A stretch of 64,000 bases of DNA from Streptomyces sp. NBC_01717 (GTDB lineage Bacteria; Actinomycetota; Actinomycetes; Streptomycetales; Streptomycetaceae), in NCBI RefSeq assembly GCF_036248255.1, contig NZ_CP109178.1:1302001-1366000 (forward strand), in the 5' to 3' direction. The position numbers and the translations under genes were made by a program. Below, piece by piece: positions 44,324-53,725 of the stretch. Each line of letters opens with the position of its first letter. Positions within the stretch are counted from its first letter, which is position 1. The notes under the pieces are model-generated. The model made no database searches. It was not told where the DNA came from and saw nothing but the letters and a program-made list of their open reading frames with translations.

Positions 44324-44785
44324 GTGACAGACCAGCAGCCCCACCAGTTCGAACGTGGCACAGACGGTCCGAAGGTGATCGTCGCGGGCCTCGACGGGTC
44401 CGATTCCTCGATGCGCGCCGCCGCGTACGCTGCCGGGCTGGCCCGCCGGCAGCACGCCCTGCTCGCCCTCGTCTATGTGCAGCCCGTGATGGCTGCGGGT
44501 GCCGCGCTCGGAGCACCGGTCGCCGACGCGACCGGCGAGGTCGCGGAGGGTCTGGTGAGCGAGATCCGTGCGGCGACCGAGCGGCTGAAGGACATATGGG
44601 ATGTGCGCTGGGAGTTCCACACCTTCCGTGGTGATCCGTACAACGGGCTGGTCACCGCGGCCGACGAACTGAGGGCGGACGCCGTCGTGGTGGGCGCGTC
44701 GGAGTCGGCGGGGCACCGGTTCATCGGCTCGGTGGCGATCCGGCTGGTGAAGGCGGGGCGCTGGCCCGTCACCGTCGTTCCGTAA
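44324..44785 (+). CDS. Universal stress protein (UspA family)
   Basis: A 153-residue single-domain Usp. It opens with VIVAGLDGSDSSMRAAAYA, and the ATP-binding loop appears as VGASESAGHRFIGSVAIRL, close to G-x2-G-x9-G-S. ATP-binding Usps are stress and stationary-phase proteins. GTG 44324 is chosen by alignment with the family; no strong ribosome site precedes it. It stands alone between the sortase and a convergent sugar transport operon. Confidence 0.88.
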   Translation: MTDQQPHQFERGTDGPKVIVAGLDGSDSSMRAAAYAAGLARRQHALLALVYVQPVMAAGAALGAPVADATGEVAEGLVSEIRAATERLKDIWDVRWEFHTFRGDPYNGLVTAADELRADAVVVGASESAGHRFIGSVAIRLVKAGRWPVTVVP

Positions 44786-44825
44786 CCGGCCGACGGTGTC
44801 GTGGCGGGCCCCGCCTGCCGGGCCG

Positions 44826-46466
44826 TCAGGCGTTCTTCTCGATGGACTTCTGGAACTCCCGGGCCATCTGGTCCAGCCCCTTGGAGCGCCACTCGGTCCA
44901 GAACGGCTTCCACTCTCCGATCTTCTTGCGGCCACTGACGATGTCGTTGACCAGGTCCGTGGCCTCGGTCGACATGCGCCCGTAGTGCTCGGTGTACGCG
45001 TCGGAGTAGTGGCCCACCGTCGGGTTGGCGATGGCGGTCCCGATGAGCTTCTGCTCGACGGCGTACGTCGCTTTCACGTCCTCGGGGCCGTGGGTACCGG
45101 GGAAGGCCGAGGGCAGCAGTGCGAACGGTGCGGTCGTCGCGGTCGCCAGTCCGCTGTAGAACCCCTCGACCTGCTGCTTCCCCTTCTTGGTGCGCTGCGG
45201 GAAGCCCTGCTCGTCGTACGTGAAGTCAGCTCCCTCGGTGCCGAACTCCAGCAGCTCGCGCTCCTTGCTGCCGAACGGTGCAGCGAGGTAGTTCAGCACC
45301 CCGAGCAGCATCCGTACCCGCTTCTCGCTGCCCTTCTTGATGGCGGTGTAGCCGATCGTGCCCAGGTGGTAGTGGTGGTTCGGCTGCCGGCCGCCCGCGG
45401 CGAACGGGATCAGGACCTCCGCCGCGAGCGATGGGTCGTTGGTACGGAGGTTGGCACGGCCGCCGGACGGATTGGCGAACACCGTGGCGCCGATGGATCC
45501 CTGCGCCATCTTCAGATAGGCGTCGGCCATCTTCGGGTCGCCCGGGTAGAAGACGCCGGCCTGCTTGAGCTTGAGCACGAAGTCCAGTGCCGCCAGGTAC
45601 TCGTCGGTCTCCTGCCAGAAGGTGAGCGATCCGTCCTTGTTCTGCCGCCACTTGTTCGGGGTGCCGAAGCACTGGCTCAGCACGCTGACGGCATTGACAT
45701 AGATCGGTTCCAGGGCCCATACCTTGCCGCCGGTGACCTCCTTGCACTTGGCCAGGAACTCGTCGGGGCTGCTCGCGGACAGGCCGCCCGCCTTCTCCCA
45801 GACCTCGGGGTTGCCGGCGTAGACCTGGCCGAACGCAGGGTAGGGGCTCGGCGCACCCCAGATCTTGCCGTTGACCACGGCGGTCTTCCAGTGTGCGGGG
45901 GTCATCGCGGCGAGGTTCGGGTAGTCCTTGACCGCGTCACCCGAGACGTAGTCGGTGATGTCGGCGCACTTCGATTCCAGCAGCTCGGCAATGTGCTGGA
46001 TGCCCTGGTTGGGCGGTATCCACATCAGGTCGGGCAGGTCCCCGCCGGCGACGGTGGCGGAGAACTTCTCCTCATACCCGGGATCCGTGCCCAGGATCGC
46101 GGAGAGGTCGACGCCGAGCTCCTGGTTGATCTTCTGCCAGTGCTCGTTGGATCCCTTGGGGAGCGGCGGCTGGGTCCAGATCTCGGTGAGCAGGGTGACC
46201 TTCGAGCCGTCGCCGGGGGCCTTGGGGACGCTCCGGATCAGCTCCTTGGGGTATGAGAGATAGCCCGCGGAGAGGCCCTTCGCGTTGGCCGGCAGATCGG
46301 GCGTGACCTTGGTGAAGGGGACGTACGCGGGAAGCTTCACCTTTGCCGAGGCGGCTTCGGTCCGGTGGCCGGTGGACGAACCGCAGCCGGTGAGCGCGGT
46401 GGCGGCGGCGCCCGCCGCGACGGCGGTGCTCAGGCCCAGAAATGTGCGTCGGGACATGCCGGTCAT
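44826..46466 (-). CDS. Tat-exported sugar-binding lipoprotein (LipO/LplA type)
   Basis: A 546-residue binding protein. The signal has twin arginines (SRRTFLGL) and a lipobox LTGC, so it is likely a Tat-exported lipoprotein, as is common in Streptomyces. The large size and domains resemble LipO/LplA-type oligosaccharide-binding proteins. ATG 46466 follows GGAG by 7 bases. It is third in an operon after two permeases (52-base gap). There is no ATPase gene, so the shared MsiK-type ATPase is probably used. The ligand is likely the glycan attacked by the nearby hydrolase. Confidence 0.88.
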   Translation of the reverse strand: MTGMSRRTFLGLSTAVAAGAAATALTGCGSSTGHRTEAASAKVKLPAYVPFTKVTPDLPANAKGLSAGYLSYPKELIRSVPKAPGDGSKVTLLTEIWTQPPLPKGSNEHWQKINQELGVDLSAILGTDPGYEEKFSATVAGGDLPDLMWIPPNQGIQHIAELLESKCADITDYVSGDAVKDYPNLAAMTPAHWKTAVVNGKIWGAPSPYPAFGQVYAGNPEVWEKAGGLSASSPDEFLAKCKEVTGGKVWALEPIYVNAVSVLSQCFGTPNKWRQNKDGSLTFWQETDEYLAALDFVLKLKQAGVFYPGDPKMADAYLKMAQGSIGATVFANPSGGRANLRTNDPSLAAEVLIPFAAGGRQPNHHYHLGTIGYTAIKKGSEKRVRMLLGVLNYLAAPFGSKERELLEFGTEGADFTYDEQGFPQRTKKGKQQVEGFYSGLATATTAPFALLPSAFPGTHGPEDVKATYAVEQKLIGTAIANPTVGHYSDAYTEHYGRMSTEATDLVNDIVSGRKKIGEWKPFWTEWRSKGLDQMAREFQKSIEKNA

Positions 46467-46518
46467 GGAAATCTCCGCAACAGGGTGAGAGGGGGGACGG
46501 GTGAGGAGCGGGCTCGGG

Positions 46519-47439
46519 TCAGCCCTTGATCGCGCCGGTGAGCACGCCCTTGGTGAAGTACTTCTGGAGGAACGGGTAGAGCAGCAGGATCGGGATCAGC
46601 GCGATCATGACGACCGCCATGGAGATCGACTGCTGAGGCGGCAGATGGGCCACGCCGAGCTGGTCGGCCGCCATCTGCTTGTTCTGCACCACATAGGTCC
46701 GCAGCAGCAGCTGGACCGGCCACTTCCCGGAGTCGTTGAGGTAGAGCATCGCGTTGAAGAACGCGTTCCAGTACGTCACCGCATAGAAGAGCCCGACGAC
46801 GGCGATGACGCCTTTCGAGAGCGGCAGCACGATCCGGGTGAGGATCCGCCAGTCGCCCGCACCGTCGATCCGGGCCGCCTGGTAGAGCTCGTCGGGGATG
46901 TTCATGAAGAACGCCCGCATCACCACCAGGTTGAAGGCGTTGACCAGGCCCGGCAGGATCAGCGCCCAGTAGGAATCGAGCAGACCGAGCTCCCTGACCA
47001 GGACGTACATCGGGATCATGCCGGGGGCGAAGAGCAGCGTGAACAGGACGAGCAGCAGGACGGGTTTGCTGCCGGGGACGCCTCGCTTGCTCAGCGCGTA
47101 GGCCAGGGCGATGGTCGTCAGGAGGGAGAGTGCCGTGCCGACGCCGGTGATCAGGACGCTGACCGTGACGGCGCGGGTGACCAGCCCGCCGGACAGGATC
47201 GTGCGGTAGGCCTGAAGGGTCGGCTCGGTCGGGAAGAGGACATACCCGCCGGCGGCCGTGATCTCCTCACGGGAGGCGAGGCTGGTGGAGAGCACGATGA
47301 GGAACGGCACCGTCATCACAGCGACGATGACCGTGATCACGACGGCCTTGGCGGCCGAGCCGAGCCGGGTGGGCGGCTCCTCCCAGGCGGCCCGGCGGTC
47401 CGCGGTCCGGGGCTTCGACAAGGGAAGTCCGATGCTCAT
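46519..47439 (-). CDS. Carbohydrate ABC permease, LplC type
   Basis: A 306-residue permease with about six helices. The cytoplasmic EAA loop reads ELYQAARIDGAGDWRILTRI, the standard MalG-type permease motif. Its ATG overlaps the upstream permease stop (ATGA). The N-terminal pattern and the final LTGAIKG match LplC-like proteins that pair with an LplB-like partner and a large LipO-type binding protein. Confidence 0.92.
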   Translation of the reverse strand: MSIGLPLSKPRTADRRAAWEEPPTRLGSAAKAVVITVIVAVMTVPFLIVLSTSLASREEITAAGGYVLFPTEPTLQAYRTILSGGLVTRAVTVSVLITGVGTALSLLTTIALAYALSKRGVPGSKPVLLLVLFTLLFAPGMIPMYVLVRELGLLDSYWALILPGLVNAFNLVVMRAFFMNIPDELYQAARIDGAGDWRILTRIVLPLSKGVIAVVGLFYAVTYWNAFFNAMLYLNDSGKWPVQLLLRTYVVQNKQMAADQLGVAHLPPQQSISMAVVMIALIPILLLYPFLQKYFTKGVLTGAIKG

Positions 47440-48428
47440 CTGCTGTACACCCCTTGCTCTCCGAATGCGTGGGCCAGCCGGTTGGCGCCCCAGATCATCA
47501 GTGCACCGACCACGCCCTTGACCAGGCCGGCGGCGGCGCCGATGCCCCAGTCGCCGTAGACCACGCCGTGGTAGTAGACGTAGGTGTCGAGAACCTCTGC
47601 GGCCCGGGCGCCGACCGCGTCGCGCTGAAGAAGGAACTGCTCGAAGCCGACGGACAGTACGTCGCCGAGGCGCAGCACCAGCAGCATGATCGTGACTCCG
47701 CGGACGGCGGGCAGCGTGACATGCCACATGCGCCGCCAGGGTCCGGCACCGTCCACGGCGGCCGATTCGTACAGGCTCTGGTCGACGTTCGCGAGCGCCG
47801 CCAGATAAATGATCATGCCCCAGCCGATGTCCTTCCAGATCACCTGCGCGGTGATCAGCATGGGGAAGGTGCCGGGGTCGGTCATCACGTCGAGGGCCGA
47901 AAGACCGTGGTCACGAAGGAAGTTGCTGATCAGTCCGGCGCCGCCGACCACTTGCTGGAAGAGGGCGACGACCAGCACCCAGGAGATGAAGTGCGGAAGG
48001 TAGACGACGCTCTGCACGAACCTCTTGACGCGGCTGCTGACCAGGCTGTTGATGAGCAGGGCGAGGGCGAGCGGGGCCGGAAAGAAGAAGATCAGCTGCA
48101 GCGCGGCAAAGGCAAGGGTGTTGCGTACGGACTCCCAGAACGCCGGATCCGCGAACATTTCCTGGAAGTTGGCCAGGCCCACCAGGGGGCTGTCCTTGAA
48201 GCCGATGAACGGCTGGTAGTCCTGGAAGGCGACGATGTTGCCCAGCATCGGCACGTAGAAGAAGACGGCGAAGAAGAGCAGGCCCGGGGCCATCAGGGCG
48301 AGCATCACCCAGTTGTTGCGCAGCCGGACCCGCAGCGGTACGCGCCGCAGCGGGGGACGGCCGCTCTCGGCCCTGGGCTCGGGTGGGGACGCGGCCCGTG
48401 GGCTGCGCGCTGTTGCAGCGGATGTCAC
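47436..48428 (-). CDS. Carbohydrate ABC permease, LplB type
   Basis: A 330-residue permease. GTG 48428 follows AGGGAG by 5 bases; an upstream ATG in frame lacks a ribosome site. A polar N-terminal tail of about 40 residues precedes six helices, and the EAA loop reads LYESAAVDGAGPWRRMWHV. It is first in the three-gene transport operon, and an operator-like motif at 48461-48480 lies just upstream. Confidence 0.9.
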   Translation of the reverse strand: MTSAATARSPRAASPPEPRAESGRPPLRRVPLRVRLRNNWVMLALMAPGLLFFAVFFYVPMLGNIVAFQDYQPFIGFKDSPLVGLANFQEMFADPAFWESVRNTLAFAALQLIFFFPAPLALALLINSLVSSRVKRFVQSVVYLPHFISWVLVVALFQQVVGGAGLISNFLRDHGLSALDVMTDPGTFPMLITAQVIWKDIGWGMIIYLAALANVDQSLYESAAVDGAGPWRRMWHVTLPAVRGVTIMLLVLRLGDVLSVGFEQFLLQRDAVGARAAEVLDTYVYYHGVVYGDWGIGAAAGLVKGVVGALMIWGANRLAHAFGEQGVYSR

Positions 48429-48460
48429 ACGTACTCCCTGGCCTGGCGGCTCGACGAATT

Positions 48461-48480
48461 TAGAAACCAACTTTCCGAAA
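48461..48480. promoter_or_regulatory. Operator-like site before the ABC permease operon
   Basis: TAGAAACCAACTTTCCGAAA is an imperfect inverted repeat (TTTAGAAA versus TTTCCGAAA around CCAAC). Its CAACTTTCCGAA core matches CAACTTACCTAA before the hydrolase and ROK genes at 10 of 12 positions. It lies 33-52 bases before the permease start. Confidence 0.55.
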
Positions 48481-48527
48481 AGAGTGGCCACATCATCGAA
48501 GCGTCGAACCGGTAGGTCAACAGCCAA

Positions 48528-49667
48528 TTAGTCCTCGGCAGTTGGACTTTTCTGCACGGCGTGATCGATGTGTTCCAATGCCATCCGGGCTGCCCCGATT
48601 GCAGTTGATTCCTCGCCCAGTGCGGAGTTCCGCACGGATGGCGCATTCGGGCAGCGGCCCGCGAGTTCCGCGGCGAACGGCTCGCTGAGCAGCGCGCCGG
48701 CCCGGGAGATGCCGCCGCCGAGCACCACCAGTTCCGGATCGAGCGCGGCAACGTGGGGCGCCAGGCATTCGGCGAGCGACTCGGCGAAGGCGCGCAGGGC
48801 GTACCGTGCGCCGCCGTCCCCGGCGGCCGCGGCCTCGACCACGGCGCGGGCGGCGCTGTTCCGGGTGGGCAGCTCATCGCCCTGGTGTCCGGCGGCCCAG
48901 TCGAGCAGCCGCCGGTATGCCGCCGACCAGCCGTCCGGGGGCAGCAGTTCGCCGGCTGCGCCGCCGTTGCCCCGGTGCAGCCGGCCGTGCAGCCACAGAC
49001 CGATGCCGGGGCGGTTGCCGACGTACAGGTAGATGGCGTCCCGTACGCCGACGGCCACTCCCCCGGCGCATTCGGCGAGCGTCGCGAGCTGGATGTCGTT
49101 GCCGACCAGGACCGGCCCCGGCGCGCAGTCGGCGAGCTCATGGCCCAGGTCGAGTCCGGTCCAGCCGGGCAGCGCGGTGCTCCGCACCACCCGGCCCGCC
49201 AGATCCACCATGCCGCTGGTGCCGATCCCGGTGGCCAGGGGGCGCACCCCGGCGGCCTCGGGCTTGGCCAGGCAGGCCTCGATCGCCCCGCGGACGGCCT
49301 TGAGCCGTCGCCGAGCGGTCATGGCGGGAGTGACCACGACGCGCTGCGCGGCAACCGTGCGGCCGAGCAGGTCCACGGCGTGGACCAGCACCTTGTGCGC
49401 TCCGATGTCCACGCCGACGACATGGCCCGCCTCGGCCCGGAAGCGGAACCGGCGGGCCGGGCGGCCGACGGCGCCGCTGCTGGCCTCCAGCTCCACCAGC
49501 CTGCCCTCGCGCAGCAGCTGTGCCGTGAGGTCCTGGGCGGTCGGCCGGGACACTCCGATCAGCCCGGCGAGCTCCGGCACGGTGACCTCGTCGCGTGCCC
49601 GCATCACCCGTAGCGCGGCGGCCGTGTTCAGTCGGCGCAGCAGCGAGGCGTCCCCACCCCGGTCCAT
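48528..49667 (-). CDS. ROK-family transcriptional regulator
   Basis: A 379-residue ROK repressor. The winged helix at about 18-60 (VTVPELAGLIGVSRPTAQDL) precedes a ROK domain with GVDIGAHKVLVHAVDLLG and GTSGMVDLAGRVV. The Cys-rich zinc site of sugar-kinase ROK members is absent, so it is a regulator rather than a kinase. ATG 49667 follows AAGGGAG. It sits between the ABC operon and the divergent hydrolase, both of which carry the same operator-like motif. Confidence 0.9.
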   Translation of the reverse strand: MDRGGDASLLRRLNTAAALRVMRARDEVTVPELAGLIGVSRPTAQDLTAQLLREGRLVELEASSGAVGRPARRFRFRAEAGHVVGVDIGAHKVLVHAVDLLGRTVAAQRVVVTPAMTARRRLKAVRGAIEACLAKPEAAGVRPLATGIGTSGMVDLAGRVVRSTALPGWTGLDLGHELADCAPGPVLVGNDIQLATLAECAGGVAVGVRDAIYLYVGNRPGIGLWLHGRLHRGNGGAAGELLPPDGWSAAYRRLLDWAAGHQGDELPTRNSAARAVVEAAAAGDGGARYALRAFAESLAECLAPHVAALDPELVVLGGGISRAGALLSEPFAAELAGRCPNAPSVRNSALGEESTAIGAARMALEHIDHAVQKSPTAED

Positions 49668-49720
49668 GGCCTCTCCCTTGACAGCGTGATCGAAGTCTCT
49701 CCATGGTGGCCCATGGCGAT

Positions 49721-49736
49721 TGAGCAACTTACCTAA
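49721..49736. promoter_or_regulatory. Operator-like site between ROK and hydrolase genes
   Basis: TGAGCAACTTACCTAA in the 97-base divergent gap. Its CAACTTACCTAA core repeats the motif found at 48468-48479. It lies 28-40 bases before the hydrolase start, in a locally AT-rich stretch. Confidence 0.55.
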
Positions 49737-49764
49737 TAAATAGCGCCCTTGAGGGAGTGCGGAC

Positions 49765-52665
49765 ATGGGTGAGCAGGGCCATCCCGAGCTGGAGTGCGGG
49801 CTCGGATCATGGGACAGCGACATGTACGGCAACCACCGGATCCTGGTACGCGCCCCTTCGGGCGGCCCGGTGTTCGGGGCCGAACTGCCATGGCGTCGCA
49901 GGGATCCGGACCCCGCGGCGGTGGACGTCATCGTGCTCGCGCCATCCGGTCGGCGGGTGCGGAACACGGTGCCGATCGAGGTGACGGCCGGGCACGGCCG
50001 GATCGCCTTCGAGCCGGTGGAGGGCGAGGGTGACTACGCCGTGCACTACCTGCCGTACGCGCATACCGGCCGGCCGTACTATCCGCAGGCCGCGTACCGG
50101 CAGCCGACACCGACCGCCGACCCCGGCTGGGTGCATCGCTGCGGGCTGCACCGGCCGGAGCGGGTCTGGGCGACGCTGCCTCGCGCGGAGGCGTTCCGGT
50201 ACGAGGCCGTGAGCGCCGTCGACTCCTTCGCCCCGATGGGGTTCGCGGCCACCGCCGGCGAGTGCGCGGCGCTGACCGCGGCCCACCCGGACGAGCCGTT
50301 GCTGCTGTTCGGCGAGGACCGCGACCGTCCGCTCGGCCGGTACGACGGGCTGCCCGCCCGCTGGGCGGACGCCGTGCCGTTCGCGCCGTTCTCGGGTTCG
50401 GCGGCGCGGGGCGAGTTCTATGTGCTGCAGACCGGGGTGTACGCAGTGCGGGGGCTGGCGGAGGTCCGTACCGAGGTCCGCGGGCTGCCTTTTCCGGTCC
50501 GGTCGCTCACCGCCGGCGGCACCGATGCACGCGGGCTGCCGTTCGAGAATCAAATCGGCATCGACGCGGGTCGCGTACACGTGCTCTGGTTCGGCCTGGA
50601 CGTTCCGGAGGACGCGGAGCCCGGTATGTACGAGGGCGAGATCGCTGTACGCGCCGACGGCGCCGGCGAGCGGGTGCTGCCGCTGCGGATCACCGTGGAT
50701 CCGCGGACCGTCACCGACCACGGCGCCGGGGATCCGGCACGGCTGGCCCGGCTGCGCTGGCTGGACTCGACGCTCGGCCAGGACGACGAGGTCGTCCCGC
50801 CGTTCACCCCGGTGAAGGTGGCTGGACGCCGGCTGGAAATCCTCGGCCGGGCGGTCGAGATCGGCCCCGACGGGCTGCCGCAGCGGCTCACCTCCTCGTT
50901 CACCTCGGCGGTGACCGGCACGGACGGACCGGAGCGCGATCTGCTGGCCGGGCCGGTGACGCTCACGGTCGGCCGCCCGCTCGACCGGGTTCCGCTGAAG
51001 CTGGAACGTACCGGACCGGCTCGGGTGCACTGGTCCACCGAAGCCACCGGTCCCGGGCTCCGACTCGTCACCGAGGGCGAGTTGGAGGCCGACGGTTTCC
51101 TTGTCGTACGGGCCACCGTCGAGGCGGTCGACGAACTCGCCCTGGACGTACGGCTCGATGTGCCGGTCGTCGCCGAGATCGCCCGGTACACGATGGGGCT
51201 CGGACTGCCGGGGCAGATCTGCCCGGAGACGTACGACTGGCAGTGGGACACCCCCACGCGCAATCAGGACTCCCTCTGGCTCGGCTCCCCCTCGGCCGGC
51301 ATCCAGGTGTCGCTGCGCGACGAGCACTATGCACGTCCGCTGAACACCAACTACTACCGCGAGAAGCCCCTCGTCGCGCCGCGTTCCTGGGCGGGGGACG
51401 GGCACGGCGGCATCCGGCTGCGCACCGCGGACGGGGTGCGGACGGTGACCGCGTACAGCGGCCCGCTGAGGATCGCCGCCGGGGAGCGCCACTGCTTCGA
51501 ACTGCGTCTCCTGCTCACTCCGTTCAAGCCGATCCGGGTGCGACGCCACCTCGCCGAGCGCTACTTCCACGCATACGCCTCCCCCGCCGAGATCGCCGCC
51601 TACGGCGCGAACGTCGTCAACCTCCACCACGCCACCCCGCCCAACCCGTACCTGAACGACCCTCTGCTCGCCGCCGACGTGCTCGAGGAGTACACAGCCG
51701 AGGCGCACCGGCTCGGCATCCGCGTCAAGGTGTACGACACGGTGCGCGAACTCACGCGTCACAACCCGGAGTTGCCCGTCCTGGCATCCCTCGGAAGCGA
51801 AGTGCTGGCACCGGGGCCCGGCGGTGGACACGCCTGGCTGCACGAGCATCTGGGCACGGACTACGTCCCCGGCTGGGTGGCACCCGATGTCGCCGATGTG
51901 GCCGTCGTGACCTCGGGCGACTCGCGGTGGCACAACTCCTATGTGTGCGGTATCGACCGGCTGCGTCGCCGGATCGGGGTCGACGGCCTCTATCTCGACG
52001 ACGTGGCGTACGACCGGACCACCATGAAGCGCGTACGCAAGACCCTGGCGCGCTCCGGGGAGACGGCACCCCTGATCGATCTGCACTCCTGCAACCAGTA
52101 CCGGGAGCCGGACGGCTTCGCGTCCAGCGCCAATCTGTACGCGGAACTGATGCCCTACACCGACCGGCTCTGGCTGGGCGAGCTGTTCGACTACGAGGGG
52201 AGCGATCCGGCGTACTGGCTGGTGGAGCTGTCAGGGATCCCGTTCGGGCTGATGGGCGAGATGCTGGAGGGGGGCGGCAACCCGTGGCGGGGCCTGGTCT
52301 TCGGGATGACGGCGCGTGCCCCGATGACCGATGTGCGGCCGATATGGCGGGCTTTCGACGAACTTCGCCTCACTGAATCCGAGTTCACCGGCTGGTGGTC
52401 GGACGAACCTCCTGTGTCCACCGGCCGTGACGATGTCCTCGCCTCCACCTGGGAGGGACCCGGCGGGACGGTGACCGCGGTCGCGTCATGGGCTGCGGAA
52501 CCGGTGGGGTGTGTCCTGACGGACGCCGACGGCCCGGTGGCGGCGTACGCGCCCGCGATCGAGGGCTTCCAGCCGGAACGCTCCTTCGCGGCGGGTGAGC
52601 GGGTACCGGTGGCGCCGGGACGCGGCTGGCTGCTGTCCGTACGACCGGCTCCGGTGCCATGCTGA
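49765..52665 (+). CDS. Large putative glycoside hydrolase (DUF6067/GH123-like)
   Basis: A 966-residue protein. Beta-rich domains fill about 1-560, and a TIM-barrel-like region spans about 570-880. The barrel contains YGANVVNLHHATPPNPYLND, later RLGIRVKVYDT and GVDGLYLDDVAYDR, whose paired Asp residues are candidate catalytic acids. A beta sandwich ends the protein. There is no signal peptide, so it acts in the cytoplasm on imported oligosaccharide. The DUF6067/GH123-like placement is tentative. ATG 49765 follows GAGGGAG. It is divergent from the ROK gene and ends at a strong terminator. Confidence 0.75.
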   Translation: MGEQGHPELECGLGSWDSDMYGNHRILVRAPSGGPVFGAELPWRRRDPDPAAVDVIVLAPSGRRVRNTVPIEVTAGHGRIAFEPVEGEGDYAVHYLPYAHTGRPYYPQAAYRQPTPTADPGWVHRCGLHRPERVWATLPRAEAFRYEAVSAVDSFAPMGFAATAGECAALTAAHPDEPLLLFGEDRDRPLGRYDGLPARWADAVPFAPFSGSAARGEFYVLQTGVYAVRGLAEVRTEVRGLPFPVRSLTAGGTDARGLPFENQIGIDAGRVHVLWFGLDVPEDAEPGMYEGEIAVRADGAGERVLPLRITVDPRTVTDHGAGDPARLARLRWLDSTLGQDDEVVPPFTPVKVAGRRLEILGRAVEIGPDGLPQRLTSSFTSAVTGTDGPERDLLAGPVTLTVGRPLDRVPLKLERTGPARVHWSTEATGPGLRLVTEGELEADGFLVVRATVEAVDELALDVRLDVPVVAEIARYTMGLGLPGQICPETYDWQWDTPTRNQDSLWLGSPSAGIQVSLRDEHYARPLNTNYYREKPLVAPRSWAGDGHGGIRLRTADGVRTVTAYSGPLRIAAGERHCFELRLLLTPFKPIRVRRHLAERYFHAYASPAEIAAYGANVVNLHHATPPNPYLNDPLLAADVLEEYTAEAHRLGIRVKVYDTVRELTRHNPELPVLASLGSEVLAPGPGGGHAWLHEHLGTDYVPGWVAPDVADVAVVTSGDSRWHNSYVCGIDRLRRRIGVDGLYLDDVAYDRTTMKRVRKTLARSGETAPLIDLHSCNQYREPDGFASSANLYAELMPYTDRLWLGELFDYEGSDPAYWLVELSGIPFGLMGEMLEGGGNPWRGLVFGMTARAPMTDVRPIWRAFDELRLTESEFTGWWSDEPPVSTGRDDVLASTWEGPGGTVTAVASWAAEPVGCVLTDADGPVAAYAPAIEGFQPERSFAAGERVPVAPGRGWLLSVRPAPVPC

Positions 52666-52704
52666 CCGGCCCGTCCTCGGCCGCGGCGGCCGAGGACGGG
52701 CCGG
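52666..52704 (+). terminator. Strong terminator after the hydrolase gene
   Basis: An 18-bp perfect stem (52666-52683 with 52687-52704) and a three-base loop begin at the hydrolase stop codon. Confidence 0.85.
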
Positions 52705-52892
52705 GGGCCTGCCGCACAAGTCCCTGAGCCCGATCGGCGTCCGCCCGACCGTTCACCGCACCATTCGCCGCTCTGTGCGACCGCTCGTCGCACGCCTCGG
52801 TGCATCTCCTGTTCGTCTCGGCGCGAATGCGTTCGTATACGGCGCAGGCAGCGGCGCGGCGGCAAGGGCCTCCGCGGGGAAGGGCGTGCACG

Positions 52893-53465
52893 ATGACCAC
52901 GACGACGACCGATGAGCAGGCCCTCGCGAAGTTGCAACGCGAACACGGTCCCGCGCTCCTGCACTTCCTGCTCGGTCTGACCTTCGGCGACCGGCAGCGG
53001 GCCGAGGACCTCCTCCAGGAGACGCTGGTACGGGCCTGGCAGCACCCGGAGGCGTTCGACGGTCCGTACGACTCGATGCGGCCCTGGCTCTTCACCGTCG
53101 CGCGGCGCCTCGCGATCGACGCGCGCAGGTCCCGGCAGGCCCGGCCGACCGAGGTCGGCGACGTCGCGCTGGAGAGCGCCCCGGACCGGGAGGACTCCAC
53201 GGAGTCCACCGTCGCCGCACTCGATGTACGCGAGGCGGTGCGCACGCTCAGCCCCGAGCACCGTGCGGTGCTGGTGCAGATATATTTCCGCGGGCTGAGC
53301 GTGGGCGAGACGGCGCAGGTGCTCGGCATTCCGGCGGGCACGGTCAAGTCCCGCTCCTACTACGCGCTGCGCCTGCTCTCCCGTAATCTGCCCGGCTACT
53401 CCCCGAGCAGGTCCTCCTCGCTGACCAGGCCGAGCAGGGCCGCGGCCTCCGCGATCTCCACATAG
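52893..53465 (+). CDS. ECF-type RNA polymerase sigma factor
   Basis: A 190-residue sigma factor. Region 2 reads FGDRQRAEDLLQETLVRAWQ, then RPWLFTVARRLAIDARRS, and region 4 reads RTLSPEHRAVLVQIYFRGLS with GIPAGTVKSR. ATG 52893 follows GGGGAAGGG. The last 24 residues, after LLSRNLPGY, are Ser/Arg-rich and are antisense to a zinc-finger anti-sigma gene that overlaps by 70 bases. Target promoters are unknown. Confidence 0.9.
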   Translation: MTTTTTDEQALAKLQREHGPALLHFLLGLTFGDRQRAEDLLQETLVRAWQHPEAFDGPYDSMRPWLFTVARRLAIDARRSRQARPTEVGDVALESAPDREDSTESTVAALDVREAVRTLSPEHRAVLVQIYFRGLSVGETAQVLGIPAGTVKSRSYYALRLLSRNLPGYSPSRSSSLTRPSRAAASAIST

Positions 53466-53596
53466 TCGGCGATGCAGCCGTCGCAGTCCCGGAGATGGCG
53501 GCAGACGCGGCGGGTCTCCCCGGGCGTGAGTGCGTCGAGAACATAGGCACCGAGCAACTGCCGTACATGCGGGCCCTCCCCGGGATCGGCGGTCAT
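53396..53596 (-). CDS. Miniature zinc-finger anti-sigma factor
   Basis: A 66-residue protein. The H-x3-C-x2-C motif of ZAS anti-sigma factors appears as HLRDCDGC, with an upstream His in GPHVRQLLGAYVLDALTPGE. The usual transmembrane and extracytoplasmic parts are missing, so it would be a soluble, possibly redox-sensing, partner. ATG 53596 follows GAGG by 6 bases. It is tail to tail with the sigma gene and overlaps it by 70 bases, unlike the usual same-strand coupling. Confidence 0.8.
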   Translation of the reverse strand: MTADPGEGPHVRQLLGAYVLDALTPGETRRVCRHLRDCDGCIADYVEIAEAAALLGLVSEEDLLGE

Positions 53597-53725
53597 CGCA
53601 ACCTCATGTCTGTTCTGTGACGGATCCGGTCCGACGGATCCTGTCCTTCTGGCCACGCGGGGCGCGCTCCCCCGGTTCAATGCTGCGTGTAGCCCGGTGC
53701 CGAGAAGAGAAAGAGGCGAGACGGG

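Noticed and set aside
44826..48428. Missing ATPase gene of the sugar transporter considered a defect
   Set aside because: Streptomyces sugar transporters of this type normally use a shared MsiK ATPase encoded elsewhere.
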